DNA from: Anaerococcus lactolyticus ATCC 51172
Lineage (GTDB): Bacteria; Bacillota; Clostridia; Tissierellales; Peptoniphilaceae
Direction of reading: 5' to 3'
Assembly (NCBI RefSeq): GCF_000156575.1
Contig: NZ_GG666046.1
Span: 66,213-130,212, forward strand
DNA length: 64,000 bases
The position numbers and the translations under genes are program-made. Position 1 is the stretch's first letter; each line of letters starts with the position of its first letter. Below the pieces are notes generated by a model. That model was not told the origin of the DNA. It searched no databases and worked only from the letters and a program-made list of their open reading frames with translations. Below are positions 25,660-34,162 of the stretch, piece after piece.

Positions 25660-25725
25660 ATGAAAAAGATGATGAACTTATTTGGGGAAAGAAAATTCCA
25701 AGAAAAGAAAGGAGAAGAAAAATGA
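25660..25725 (+). CDS. 21-residue upstream peptide overlapping cytX start
   Basis: ATG at 25660 follows a good AAAAAGGAG site and opens a 21-codon frame (MKKMMNLFGERKFQEKKGEEK) whose TGA overlaps the cytX ATG (ATGA). The cytX ribosome site lies inside this frame. The peptide is charged and resembles no known protein. It could couple cytX translation to its own, or simply be the trimmed start of a longer former gene. Confidence 0.4.
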   Translation: MKKMMNLFGERKFQEKKGEEK

Positions 25726-26882
25726 AAAAAACTTCTAATTTTGAAAATGGCCTAATTTGGTTTGGTGCGGGCGTATCTATAGCAGAAATTATTACCGGTA
25801 CATATTTTGCACCCCTAGGATTTAAAAAAGGTCTTTTGGCAATGCTAATTGGTCACGCTATCGGTGCTGTTCTTTTATATATGGCAGGTCTTATCGGTGG
25901 CAAGACCGAAAAATCAGCTATGGAGACAGTAAAAATGTCCTTTGGCCAAAAGGGCGGACTATTTTTTGCACTTTTAAACGTCCTCCAACTTGTAGGATGG
26001 ACTGCTATTATGATTTACGACGGGGCGATTTCAACATCCCACGTTTTCTCTACAGGCCATATAATCTGGGCACTTGTAATAGGAGCCTTGGTTTTAGTCT
26101 GGATAATGGTCGGCATTTCAAATCTTGGCAAACTAAACACAGTTTCTATGTCGCTTTTATTTATCCTTACAATCTTACTTTCCTTTAAGGTATTCCAAGG
26201 AGTAAATTTTGCTTCAAAAGAAACAGCCGATGCTATGAGCTTTGGTCTCGCCATAGAACTTGCTGTAGCCATGCCACTTTCTTGGCTACCACTAATATCC
26301 GACTACACCAGGGAGGCAGAAGACCCAAGAGGAGCAACCCTCACTTCAACTGTAATCTACACTCTAGTTTCTATGTGGATGTATGTAATAGGCATGGGCA
26401 TGGCCCTACTTACAAAAGAGAGCGATATAGCAATGATTATGGTAAAATCAGGTCTAGGCTTGGCTGCGATTTTGATTATAATTTTATCAACAGTAACAAC
26501 CACCTTCCTAGACGCCTATTCAGCAGGAATTTCTGCCGAATCACTTTCTAAAAAAATTAATGGTCAGAAGATAGGAATATTTGTCACCATAATTGGTACA
26601 ATTGGAGCAATTTTATTCCCAATGGATGATATAACAGACTTTTTATACCTAATCGGTTCAGTATTCGCTCCAATGATAGCCATCCAAATCGCTGACTTCT
26701 TCATCCTACATAAAGATAAATCGGAAGCTGATATCTATTACAAAAACATGGTAATCTGGCTAATCGGCTTTATCGCAAACAGGGTATTTTTGAAGATGGA
26801 CCTCCTTGTAGGTTCGACAATTTCTTGTATTATTGTTGTGATAATAGTAAAAGTTTTGGCAGAAAAGTTAATAAAAGATTAA
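25722..26882 (+). CDS. cytX: Hydroxymethylpyrimidine transporter CytX
   Basis: A 386-residue member of the NCS1 purine/cytosine permease group with about twelve membrane helices. It starts with the family-typical FENGLIWFGAGVSIAEIITGT and contains PLSWLPLISDYTREA. CytX proteins are assigned to uptake of the thiamine precursor HMP, and the TPP riboswitch directly upstream supports this strongly. Repression by TPP would shut off precursor uptake. No thiamine biosynthesis genes lie beside it, so it may work alone in salvage. A strong terminator follows. Confidence 0.92.
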   Translation: MKKTSNFENGLIWFGAGVSIAEIITGTYFAPLGFKKGLLAMLIGHAIGAVLLYMAGLIGGKTEKSAMETVKMSFGQKGGLFFALLNVLQLVGWTAIMIYDGAISTSHVFSTGHIIWALVIGALVLVWIMVGISNLGKLNTVSMSLLFILTILLSFKVFQGVNFASKETADAMSFGLAIELAVAMPLSWLPLISDYTREAEDPRGATLTSTVIYTLVSMWMYVIGMGMALLTKESDIAMIMVKSGLGLAAILIIILSTVTTTFLDAYSAGISAESLSKKINGQKIGIFVTIIGTIGAILFPMDDITDFLYLIGSVFAPMIAIQIADFFILHKDKSEADIYYKNMVIWLIGFIANRVFLKMDLLVGSTISCIIVVIIVKVLAEKLIKD

Positions 26883-26888
26883 AAAAAT

Positions 26889-26926
26889 ACGAGCCTGGCA
26901 AGATTTCCTTGCTGGCTCGTTTTTTA
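26889..26926. terminator. Terminator between cytX and fic
   Basis: ACGAGCC (26889-26895) pairs with GGCTCGT (26914-26920), with an inner GCAAG/CTTGC stem, then a T run that overlaps the stop of the convergent fic gene. Confidence 0.85.
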
Positions 26927-27490
26927 GTTTATATCCTCTATGGAAATGTCGTAGAGGTCTTCGTAGAGGTAGGACTTGTCGATTCCCTTCATGAAAACAT
27001 CCCTGTTATTAATTTCATCTGTAAGGGCAGATTTTAAAAGATGTTTGATTTCAAGTGTGTTTACAACCGATCTTTCCATGGCGGACAGGTAAGCAAACTT
27101 ATCGATCTTATCCCAATCGATGCATTTACCTAGGTTTTTCTTAAGGATTAAATCAAGCCAAATCCTTGTAGCCCTTCCGTTTCCTTCTCTAAAAGGATGA
27201 GCTATATTCATCTCAACATATTTGTCCACAATCTCATCAAAAGTTGTTTCTGGCATTTTTTCAATAATTGCAAGGTTTGATTCTAGGAAAAGCAAGGGTG
27301 CAAAACGAAAATTCCCCTTGGAAATATTTACAGTCCTAATTTTGCCAGCAAAGTCAAAGACGTCTTGGAAAAGATAGGCGTGGATGTCTTTTAAAGATTT
27401 AAAAGTTCCAACCTCAAAATTATTTATAAGGCCAAGATCCCAAAGTTCTTTGGCACGTTTTTTACTTAAGTATTCTTCATTTCTATTCAT
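26924..27490 (-). CDS. fic: Fic-domain protein (AMPylator family)
   Basis: A 188-residue Fic protein. The active-site motif HPFREGNGRATR (about 97-108) is complete, with catalytic His and the phosphate-binding glycines. A C-terminal SYLYED resembles the class III auto-inhibitory motif (S/T)xxxE(G/N), with Asp at the last place. Fic proteins transfer AMP from ATP to target proteins, and class III ones are held inactive by this C-terminal helix. No separate antitoxin gene is adjacent, in keeping with self-inhibition. Target unknown. Confidence 0.9.
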   Translation of the reverse strand: MNRNEEYLSKKRAKELWDLGLINNFEVGTFKSLKDIHAYLFQDVFDFAGKIRTVNISKGNFRFAPLLFLESNLAIIEKMPETTFDEIVDKYVEMNIAHPFREGNGRATRIWLDLILKKNLGKCIDWDKIDKFAYLSAMERSVVNTLEIKHLLKSALTDEINNRDVFMKGIDKSYLYEDLYDISIEDIN

Positions 27491-27563
27491 TTTAGCACCT
27501 AGGATTATTATACAAGATTAAGAGAAAAAATTCCCCCAAAACCAAAGTTTTGGAGGAAAATTT

Positions 27564-28817
27564 TTAGGCTAATTCCACCTTGTGGAAGTTTTTCTTGCCT
27601 TTTTTGATTATTATTCTGTTATCTTCAAAGATTTCTTCTGTGACTTCAAAGGCTGGGTCTGTGATTTTTTCATCGTTGATTGACACGCCACCTTGTTGGA
27701 CAGTTCTTCTTGCTTCACCATTTGATTTGGTTAGGCCTACTTCTGTCATGAGGGCTAAAAGGCCCTTTGGTAGGTCAGATGCAGAAATTTGTGTTGTTGG
27801 CATGGCGCTCTCATCACCTTTGCCAGAGAAAAGTGCCTTTGCTGCATCAAGGGCAGCGTCTGCTTCTTCTTTGCCATGGACGAGTTTAACAACTTCGTAG
27901 GCTAGGATTTCTTTTGCTTTGTTTATTTCGGCTGCTTCTGTTGCTTGTCCTAATTTTCTACATTCAGCTGTTGGTAGGAAGGTTAATTGGAGGAGGAATT
28001 TCTCCACGTCCCTGTCATCTACATTTCTCATGTATTGGAACATTTCAAATGGACTTGTTTTTTCCTTATCAAGCCAAACTGCACCTTTTTGAGATTTGCC
28101 CATTTTAATTCCGTCAGCTGTTGTAAGGAGGGCAAAGGTCATGCCGTAGGCGTCGCCTTGTTCATGTTTTTTGATTAAATCAACACCACCGATGATGTTT
28201 GACCATTGGTCAGACCCACCCATTTCAAGGGTTACGCCATTTTCCCTGTACATTTTCAAAAAGTCGTAAGATTGGAGAAGCATATAAGAAAATTCAAAAA
28301 ATGTTAGACCACCAGCTGCCATCCTGTTTTTGTAGGCATCTTTTTTGATCATTTCATTTACCAAAAATTCGCTTCCAACATCTCTTAAAAATCCAACAAA
28401 GTTAAGGTCAAGTAGCCAATCTTTGTTGTTTAGCATTTCTGCTCCGCCCTCATCAGAGAAGTCTAAAAATCTTTGGAATTGCTTGTAGAAGCACTCAGCG
28501 TTGTGGTTGATTCTTTCAACTGTCATAACTTGGCGCATGTCAGACCTGCCTGATGGGTCACCGATTAGGGTTGTACCACCACCGAGAAGGGCAACTGGTC
28601 TGTGACCGTAGTTTTGCATACGCATCATAACCATGATCTGGATAAGGTGGCCAACAGTTAGGGAATCTGCAGTAGCATCAAAACCACAGTAGAATTTTAC
28701 AGACTCTGTGGCAAGTTTTTTCTTTAATTCTTCTTCGTTTGTAGCTTGCTCGTAGTAGCCACGATCTACAAGCTCATCAAAAACATTATCGTATTCTTTT
28801 TCGTAAGTAAATTTCAT
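27564..28817 (-). CDS. tyrS: Tyrosyl-tRNA synthetase
   Basis: A 417-residue class I synthetase charging tRNA-Tyr. The HIGH-like motif reads LTVGHL (about residues 51-56), and the KMSKS-like loop reads IKMGKSQKGAVW. The C-terminal S4-type RNA-binding domain (about 345-410; GLTKSNGEARRTVQQGGVSIND) is present. Length is standard for the TyrRS type with GxDQ motif (MGGSDQWSN). Expression is controlled by a T-box leader on the same strand (28905-29065). Confidence 0.96.
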   Translation of the reverse strand: MKFTYEKEYDNVFDELVDRGYYEQATNEEELKKKLATESVKFYCGFDATADSLTVGHLIQIMVMMRMQNYGHRPVALLGGGTTLIGDPSGRSDMRQVMTVERINHNAECFYKQFQRFLDFSDEGGAEMLNNKDWLLDLNFVGFLRDVGSEFLVNEMIKKDAYKNRMAAGGLTFFEFSYMLLQSYDFLKMYRENGVTLEMGGSDQWSNIIGGVDLIKKHEQGDAYGMTFALLTTADGIKMGKSQKGAVWLDKEKTSPFEMFQYMRNVDDRDVEKFLLQLTFLPTAECRKLGQATEAAEINKAKEILAYEVVKLVHGKEEADAALDAAKALFSGKGDESAMPTTQISASDLPKGLLALMTEVGLTKSNGEARRTVQQGGVSINDEKITDPAFEVTEEIFEDNRIIIKKGKKNFHKVELA

Positions 28818-28904
28818 AAATCTTCCTTTCTTTTCTTTTGTGTGTCATATGGAATTCAAGCGAGAAATCCCATAAAAACAGGACTTCTAATTCAAAATAG
28901 GCAC

Positions 28905-29065
28905 AAAAAAAGAGCATAAAAGCGCAAAGACTTGCGGTACCAGCTTTTTTTATACTCATTGCCAAGTACAGACAACTTGGCTTGCCTTAAACAAAATGAA
29001 AGTGTAATTTCAAAAAAGCCATTCCAGGCCCTTCCTACTTGAATTCATTGTAAGTTTTATTCTTA
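28905..29065 (-). ncRNA. T-box leader of tyrS, compact Stem I
   Basis: The minus-strand leader contains the T-box core TGGTACCGC (near 28943-28935) and a terminator GAGTATAAAA/TTTTATGCTC (28957-28912) with a T run. Upstream are a Stem III-like hairpin GCCAAGT/ACTTGGC (28981-28961) and a short Stem I: helix AATGAA/TTCATT, an AGTAGGA side, an apical AAGGGCC/GGCTTTT hairpin and GAAATTACA on the 3' side. The codon TAC (plus strand 29006-29004) fits tyrosine. The promoter TTGACA (29100-29095), 17 bp, TTAAAT (29077-29072) places the start near 29065. Confidence 0.88.
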
Positions 29066-29199
29066 TAGACTATTTAACACTATAGGCGAACTTTTGTCAA
29101 ATAAATCTCACTTTATTGAGGTATTTAATTATTGAAACCTCGCAAGAGGGGGTATATTTATAATAAGAAAACGATTGATAATAATAGAAAGGAGCAATC

Positions 29200-30243
29200 A
29201 TGAAAAAGAAATTTTTGGCAGGAGCCCTTGCCCTTATATTTTTAATTCCAAATGCAAGTGCCTTTGCCGACGAAAAGGATGTGGCAGGTTCGGATGATTT
29301 TAAGGGAGATTATACCTATGAAGATGGCATGTATTTACCAGCCCTATATCATTTTGGTGTAACAAAGGGTAGGCAGGTCCATCCTTATGGAGCTAGCAAG
29401 GTAGGAAAGATATCTCAAAAAGAGAAAAAAGCAGTCCTTCAAAGACCTAAGGTTAAGAAATTGATAAAGCTATACAACAAATATTACCAAAATCTTATTG
29501 TCTGGTATAAGTTTGGCGATAAAAACATGGCTAGGTGGAAGGAAGTTAAGACCATGACCGACCCTGTTTTTGGAAAGTTTACCAAGGCTAGTTGGGTAGA
29601 TCATTACGAAAAATGGGCAATCACTCTCCAAAATGCGCGTGATTATTTTAATTCTTTGGGCCTTGCTGATAGTGACTTCACAAATGAAAAGACCTTGAAA
29701 ATGATCTATAAGCCTGAATTAAGCTTTGAGAAAATTGAGTCTTGCGGGGCAGAAGATACAATTGTTTTTAACCAAGGAATTTCAAGTGCTAAACTAGATG
29801 CCCAATCTAGGGAACTTACTGATGCAAATGGCGGAAAGTTAGTAAAGAAACTTGTGGAAAATCTTGATGGATATGAGCTTGGAGAACCAACAGAAGTCTT
29901 GGGCAAGTCGAAATCAGGTGCCTATGATCAGAGACTTTTTGTGGAAATTTATTTAACTAGGGATGACTCACAAATCCTCTTTCAGATGGCAGGCAAGGAT
30001 GAAGAAACCTGGAGCGATTATTCCTTGAAAGATAAAAAAATCTCTAATTTCTATGGCCAAGAAATGCTACTTTCTTCCTATAAAGAGGGAGGTTTATATA
30101 GGGCTGAGTTTAAAGATTTGGATAATGAATATTTGGTAGAATCCTCTGGTATTTCTGAAGACGAATTTTTGGTAATATTAAGGTCCTTTATAGCCAATAT
30201 TAGAAATGTCTCAGCTTTATCATCCATGAAATTAGAATTCTAG
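29200..30243 (+). CDS. Secreted protein of unknown function
   Basis: A 347-residue protein with a clear signal peptide (MKKKFLAGALALIFLI, cleavage near ASAFA, about residue 23) and no further membrane helix or wall anchor, so it should be exported. The mature part is mixed, with aromatic-rich segments (KYYQNLIVWYKFGDKN) and a predicted alpha/beta C-terminal half. No domain is recognised. The gene stands alone: AAAGGAG precedes it and an AT-rich promoter region with TATATTTATAAT lies upstream. About 130 bases after it (30244-30376) show no feature. Confidence 0.78.
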   Translation: MKKKFLAGALALIFLIPNASAFADEKDVAGSDDFKGDYTYEDGMYLPALYHFGVTKGRQVHPYGASKVGKISQKEKKAVLQRPKVKKLIKLYNKYYQNLIVWYKFGDKNMARWKEVKTMTDPVFGKFTKASWVDHYEKWAITLQNARDYFNSLGLADSDFTNEKTLKMIYKPELSFEKIESCGAEDTIVFNQGISSAKLDAQSRELTDANGGKLVKKLVENLDGYELGEPTEVLGKSKSGAYDQRLFVEIYLTRDDSQILFQMAGKDEETWSDYSLKDKKISNFYGQEMLLSSYKEGGLYRAEFKDLDNEYLVESSGISEDEFLVILRSFIANIRNVSALSSMKLEF

Positions 30244-30376
30244 GAAAATCTAGGATTACTGTCATAAATATAAAAAAATCTGGATTTTAATAAAAAATAA
30301 ATCTTTACAGAATCCTGAAATTTCAATAAGATAGTTAAATTTTTAAAAAATATCGGCTAAATTTTGGGAAAATTAT

Positions 30377-30405
30377 TTGACAAAGGATAAATACCAGGTT
30401 ACAAT
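30377..30405 (+). promoter_or_regulatory. Promoter of argGH leader
   Basis: TTGACA (30377-30382) and TACAAT (30400-30405) are 17 bp apart, ahead of the T-box leader. Confidence 0.78.
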
Positions 30406-30411
30406 ATAACC

Positions 30412-30677
30412 AATCAAATCATTAGTTAGAAAAAGTGTTGAAGAGAAGAGTAACTTTCTTAAGGCTTACAGCGAATCCCGTAGAGTGTGAGGGGATAAGG
30501 TGAGAGATTGTGAAAAGAACCTCAGAGCTTATAGGTCGATACAAGGAGACTTATACGGGCACTCCCGTTACAGAGTTAGAGTATGTTAGTACTTGAAGAG
30601 GTCTATTTTGTGAGAAATAGATGAATATGGGTGGTATCACGAGTCTTCGTCCCTTTTTGGGACGGAGGCTTTTTTTA
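30412..30677 (+). ncRNA. T-box leader of argGH
   Basis: The T-box core GGGTGGTATCACGAG (30629-30643) is followed by the terminator AGTCTTCGTCCC/GGGACGGAGGCT (30642-30670) and a T run. A full-length Stem I precedes it, with the AGTAA side near 30450, a distal loop with GCGAATCCCG, and the 3' side AAGAACCTCAGAG near 30517-30529. The triplet in the usual place after GAAC is CTC (Leu), whereas AGA (Arg) follows immediately. The specifier is therefore not settled by eye, though arginine would suit the downstream genes. Confidence 0.9.
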
Positions 30678-30731
30678 TTATCAAAAAAGCGGCACAAATG
30701 ACTAGTTTTGATAAAAAATTAGGAGGAAAAT

Positions 30732-31973
30732 ATGATAAAGAATGAATATGAAGTTTTAAAAGAAGCAAAGAAGGTAGTTTTGGCCTATTCTGGAGGCCTT
30801 GATACATCTGTGATGGTAACTTGGCTTATGGAAAATGGGGCCAAAGAAGTCATTTGTGTGTCAGTTGATTTAGGCCAGGTAAAAGACCCTAAGGCCATGG
30901 AAGAAAAGGCCATAAAATCAGGTGCAAAGAAGTTTTATAATATCAATGTAGAAGATGAATTTGTTGAAGAGTACGATTTTAAATCCTTAATGGCAGGGGC
31001 CAAATATGAAAATGTCTATCTTCTAGGCACAGCCATAGCCCGTCCACTAATTTCAAAAGTATTGGTTGATGTGGCTAATAAAGAAGGAGCAGACTTAATA
31101 GTCCACGGTTGCACCGGTAAGGGCAACGACCAAATCCGTTTCGAGCTTTCAATAATGGCTATAGCTCCAGATATGAAAGTTATCGCTCCATGGAGGTTCT
31201 GGGATATCAAAGGACGTAGCGAAGAAGAAGCTTATGCCAAGGACCATGGTATAAACTTAAATTTCACTAAAGATGAAGATTATTCTATGGATGAAAATAT
31301 CTGGCACTTATCCCACGAAGGACTTGACCTTGAGGACCCAGAAAATCCAGCAAACTTAGAAAAAATCCTTCACTGGGTGACACCACCTGAAAAAGCACCA
31401 GATAAGGCTGAGATAGTAGAAATTGAATTTAAAAAAGGCAAACCAATTGGGCTTAATGGTGAAAAATTAAAGGGTTCTGACCTGGTTAAAAAATTAAATG
31501 ACCTTGCAGGCAAGCATGGAATTGGAATAGATGATATTGTTGAATCTAGGATGGTTGGCATGAAGTCTAGGGGAGTTTATGAAAATCCGGCAGCAAGCCT
31601 TTTATACTTTGCTCACGAAAAGCTAGAAACAGTCACCCTCCACCCAGATTGTCTTCAATACAAGCAAAAAATGGCCCTTGACTATGCTAAACTCGTTTAT
31701 GCAGGTAAGTGGATGACACCCCTTAAAGAGGCTATGGATGCCTTTATAGAAAAAACTCAGGAAAATGTGACAGGCAAAGTCAAAGTTAAACTCTACAAGG
31801 GTGCTATGCAACCAGCTGGTATATATGGGGCAAATTCTCTTTACCTAGAAGAATATGCAACCTTTGAAGAAGATGATGTTTACAACCAATCAGATGCTAC
31901 AGGCTTTATAAATTTATTTGGTCTATCAACAAAAATTTATGCAAAGGCCATGAAAGAAGGAGAAAAGAAGTAA
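30732..31973 (+). CDS. argG: Argininosuccinate synthase
   Basis: A 413-residue ATP-dependent ligase joining citrulline and aspartate. The N-terminal PP-loop reads LAYSGGLDTSVM (about 18-29). GCTGKGNDQIRFE and the C-terminal SLLYFAHEKLE segment are typical. Length is normal. It is followed without gap by argH and preceded by a T-box leader. No argF or carbamoyl-phosphate genes are in the window, so citrulline must come from elsewhere, perhaps from arginine deiminase activity or import. Confidence 0.96.
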   Translation: MIKNEYEVLKEAKKVVLAYSGGLDTSVMVTWLMENGAKEVICVSVDLGQVKDPKAMEEKAIKSGAKKFYNINVEDEFVEEYDFKSLMAGAKYENVYLLGTAIARPLISKVLVDVANKEGADLIVHGCTGKGNDQIRFELSIMAIAPDMKVIAPWRFWDIKGRSEEEAYAKDHGINLNFTKDEDYSMDENIWHLSHEGLDLEDPENPANLEKILHWVTPPEKAPDKAEIVEIEFKKGKPIGLNGEKLKGSDLVKKLNDLAGKHGIGIDDIVESRMVGMKSRGVYENPAASLLYFAHEKLETVTLHPDCLQYKQKMALDYAKLVYAGKWMTPLKEAMDAFIEKTQENVTGKVKVKLYKGAMQPAGIYGANSLYLEEYATFEEDDVYNQSDATGFINLFGLSTKIYAKAMKEGEKK

Positions 31974-33344
31974 ATGAAACTATGGAGTGGGATGCTTGAC
32001 GGGTCTTTGGATAAGGATGCAGAAATTTTTAACTCGTCGATAAAAATAGATAAGAGATTGGTTTTTGATGATATAACTGGATCGATTGCCCATGTAAAAA
32101 TGCTCGGAAAGCAAGGAATTATCGGGGAAGATGAAGCGGATAAAATTATCAAAGGCCTTAATAAAATAGAAGAAAAATTGAAGGCAAAGACTCTTGAAAT
32201 CGACATGGCTTGCGAAGACATCCACACCTTTGTAGAGGGAGCTTTAATTTCTGAGATAGGGGAAGTGGGCAAAAAGATGCACACAGCAAGGTCTAGAAAT
32301 GACCAAGTCACAACCGATTTAAAACTTTATATAAAAAAGGAAGGATTGGAAATAATTAACTACTTAAAAATTTATAGCAAAAGCCTAACCAACCTTGCCA
32401 AAAACCATACCGAGACCATCATGCCTGGCTACACCCACCTTCAAGCTGCCCAACCAGTAAGTTTCGCCCACCATCTAATGGCCTATGCCTTCATGAATTT
32501 GAGAGACATATCTAGGATGGAAGCTTGCATCAAAAGGTTAAACGAACTCCCACTTGGAGCCTGTGCCCTAGCTGGAACAACCTATGACATAGACAGAGAT
32601 TTTGTGGCAAATGACCTTGGTTTTGAAAGAGTCATGGGAAATTCCATGGATGCGGTAAGCGATAGGGACTATGTCATGGACCTAGCTTCGGTTTTATCAA
32701 TAATAGCCGCCCACCTTTCTAGGTTGTCAGAAGAGCTTATAATTTGGTCTTCACCAGCCTATAAATTTATAGAAATAGATGATAAATTTATAACTGGCTC
32801 ATCTATTATGCCTCAAAAGAAAAATCCTGATATGGCAGAGCTAATCAGGGGAAAATCAGCAAGGATTATTGGAAATATGAACCAGGCCTTTGTAATGATG
32901 AAGGCTCTTCCGCTTTCCTACGCCAAGGATATGCAGGAAGATAAGGAATTTATCTTTGACTCCATCGACACCATAAAAATTTCCTTAAAAATAATGGCAG
33001 GGCAAATCAAAAGTCTAAGTGTAAATAAAGAAAAAATGCTAGAAGCATGCAAGGTTGGGTTTTTGAATGCGACTGACCTGGCAGATTATCTAGTAAAAAA
33101 ACAAGTCGCCTTTAGGGATGCTCATCACATAGCAGCAAGGCTTGTAAAATACGCAATAGAGAGAAATATCGCCTTAGAAGACCTTGACCTAGAAACTTAT
33201 AAAAAAGAATCTGATCTTTTTCAAGAGGATGTTTACGAAGCCATTGACCTAAAAACCTGCCTAAAAAACCGAAAATCCCAAGGTGGACCTGCTCCCGAAG
33301 AAGTCCTAAGGCAAATTGCCTATGTTGAAGGAAAAATTTCTTAA
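31974..33344 (+). CDS. argH: Argininosuccinate lyase
   Basis: A 456-residue lyase of the fumarase/aspartase superfamily that splits argininosuccinate to arginine and fumarate. The signature loop GSSIMPQKKNPD (about 274-285) holds the catalytic serine, and HTARSRNDQV and TPGYTHLQ-type segments (here MPGYTHLQ) are intact. The ATG follows the argG stop directly with a ribosome site inside argG, so both come from one T-box-controlled transcript. Confidence 0.96.
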   Translation: MKLWSGMLDGSLDKDAEIFNSSIKIDKRLVFDDITGSIAHVKMLGKQGIIGEDEADKIIKGLNKIEEKLKAKTLEIDMACEDIHTFVEGALISEIGEVGKKMHTARSRNDQVTTDLKLYIKKEGLEIINYLKIYSKSLTNLAKNHTETIMPGYTHLQAAQPVSFAHHLMAYAFMNLRDISRMEACIKRLNELPLGACALAGTTYDIDRDFVANDLGFERVMGNSMDAVSDRDYVMDLASVLSIIAAHLSRLSEELIIWSSPAYKFIEIDDKFITGSSIMPQKKNPDMAELIRGKSARIIGNMNQAFVMMKALPLSYAKDMQEDKEFIFDSIDTIKISLKIMAGQIKSLSVNKEKMLEACKVGFLNATDLADYLVKKQVAFRDAHHIAARLVKYAIERNIALEDLDLETYKKESDLFQEDVYEAIDLKTCLKNRKSQGGPAPEEVLRQIAYVEGKIS

Positions 33345-33460
33345 TTTGCTTAAGGAAGTATTTGAAATTTCCTAAAGAAAATTGTCCGAAATCGAAATTT
33401 AAATATTTATTAGTTTGAAATACAGAGAATAAATAAGTTCATTTGCTAAAAATTATGGTA

Positions 33461-33503
33461 AAAAAATGCTGGTGCATGAAATTTCATGCACCAGACATTT
33501 TTG
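33461..33503. terminator. Bidirectional terminator after argH
   Basis: CTGGTGCATG and CATGCACCAG flank AAATTT, a perfect palindrome of 26 bp, with A and T runs outside. It lies between convergent genes. Confidence 0.8.
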
Positions 33504-33527
33504 TAGACTATAAATAACTATGGGGAA

Positions 33528-33917
33528 TTATGCTTCTAATAATTTTCCTGCAATAGGACCTGAATCAAGGGTATAGATTTTTTCAATATCTATGATTACG
33601 GCTGCAGCCTTTGGCATAACACCAGCCTTTTCCTTGGCTAGGTTCATATGCTCTTCGTCAGTATAGGATTTGGCTGTGCCCACAATCCTAAAGCCCTTGT
33701 TGTCTTCTCTTTTTACAAAGGCGATAGCAACCTTGCCGTTATTTTTAATATTGGCATGGTGCTTGCCATCGGTATTTTCGCAATAGATGAGATGTTCGTC
33801 ATCAAGAACTCTCATAGTTCTTTTTGGTCCTATATTAGGATTGCCATTTTCATCGACAGTTGCCATATAAGCAAGCTGTTCACCAATTAAGTCTTTTATT
33901 TCTTGGGTTAATTTCAT
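33528..33917 (-). CDS. Pyridoxamine-phosphate-oxidase-like flavin-fold protein
   Basis: A 129-residue single-domain split-barrel protein of the PNPOx-like FMN-binding superfamily, with ATVDENGNPNIGPKRTMRV and IKNNGKVAIAFV as typical strands. Many such proteins bind FMN, F420 or heme. The substrate is unknown, and PNPOx proper is unlikely given the small size. A strong Fur box overlaps the -35 region, so an iron- or heme-related role is attractive (relatives of the HugZ/HutZ fold degrade heme), but this is inference from regulation alone. It is monocistronic. Confidence 0.8.
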   Translation of the reverse strand: MKLTQEIKDLIGEQLAYMATVDENGNPNIGPKRTMRVLDDEHLIYCENTDGKHHANIKNNGKVAIAFVKREDNKGFRIVGTAKSYTDEEHMNLAKEKAGVMPKAAAVIIDIEKIYTLDSGPIAGKLLEA

Positions 33918-33951
33918 ATTTTCACCTCATTATATATTTTTTTACTTTTAT

Positions 33952-33997
33952 AGTATAGCACATTTTTTAAAAATAATCAATAATGATTATCATTATT
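33952..33997 (-). promoter_or_regulatory. Promoter with overlapping Fur box
   Basis: On the minus strand TTGATT (33980-33975), 17 bp, TATACT (33957-33952). The 19-bp sequence AATAATGATTATCATTATT (33979-33997) is close to the Fur consensus and overlaps the -35 box by two bases, a repressing position under iron-replete conditions. A Zur or PerR site is less likely from the sequence. Confidence 0.75.
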
Positions 33998-34162
33998 GCA
34001 AAATATTTTAGAAATTTATCTTAGAAATTTTTTACGAATTTTGAGTTTATAAAAAAACTAATATCAAAATAGATAGGTAAAAGAGTAAATTCCTAATGAT
34101 TTATAGGCTTGGTTGAAGTATGATAAAATAAGTATATTCATTAGAATTATGAAAGGATTATT

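Noticed and set aside
33461-33503. Perfect 26-bp palindrome considered as an operator or attachment site
   Set aside because: It lies between two convergent genes and is flanked by A and T runs, which fits a bidirectional terminator.
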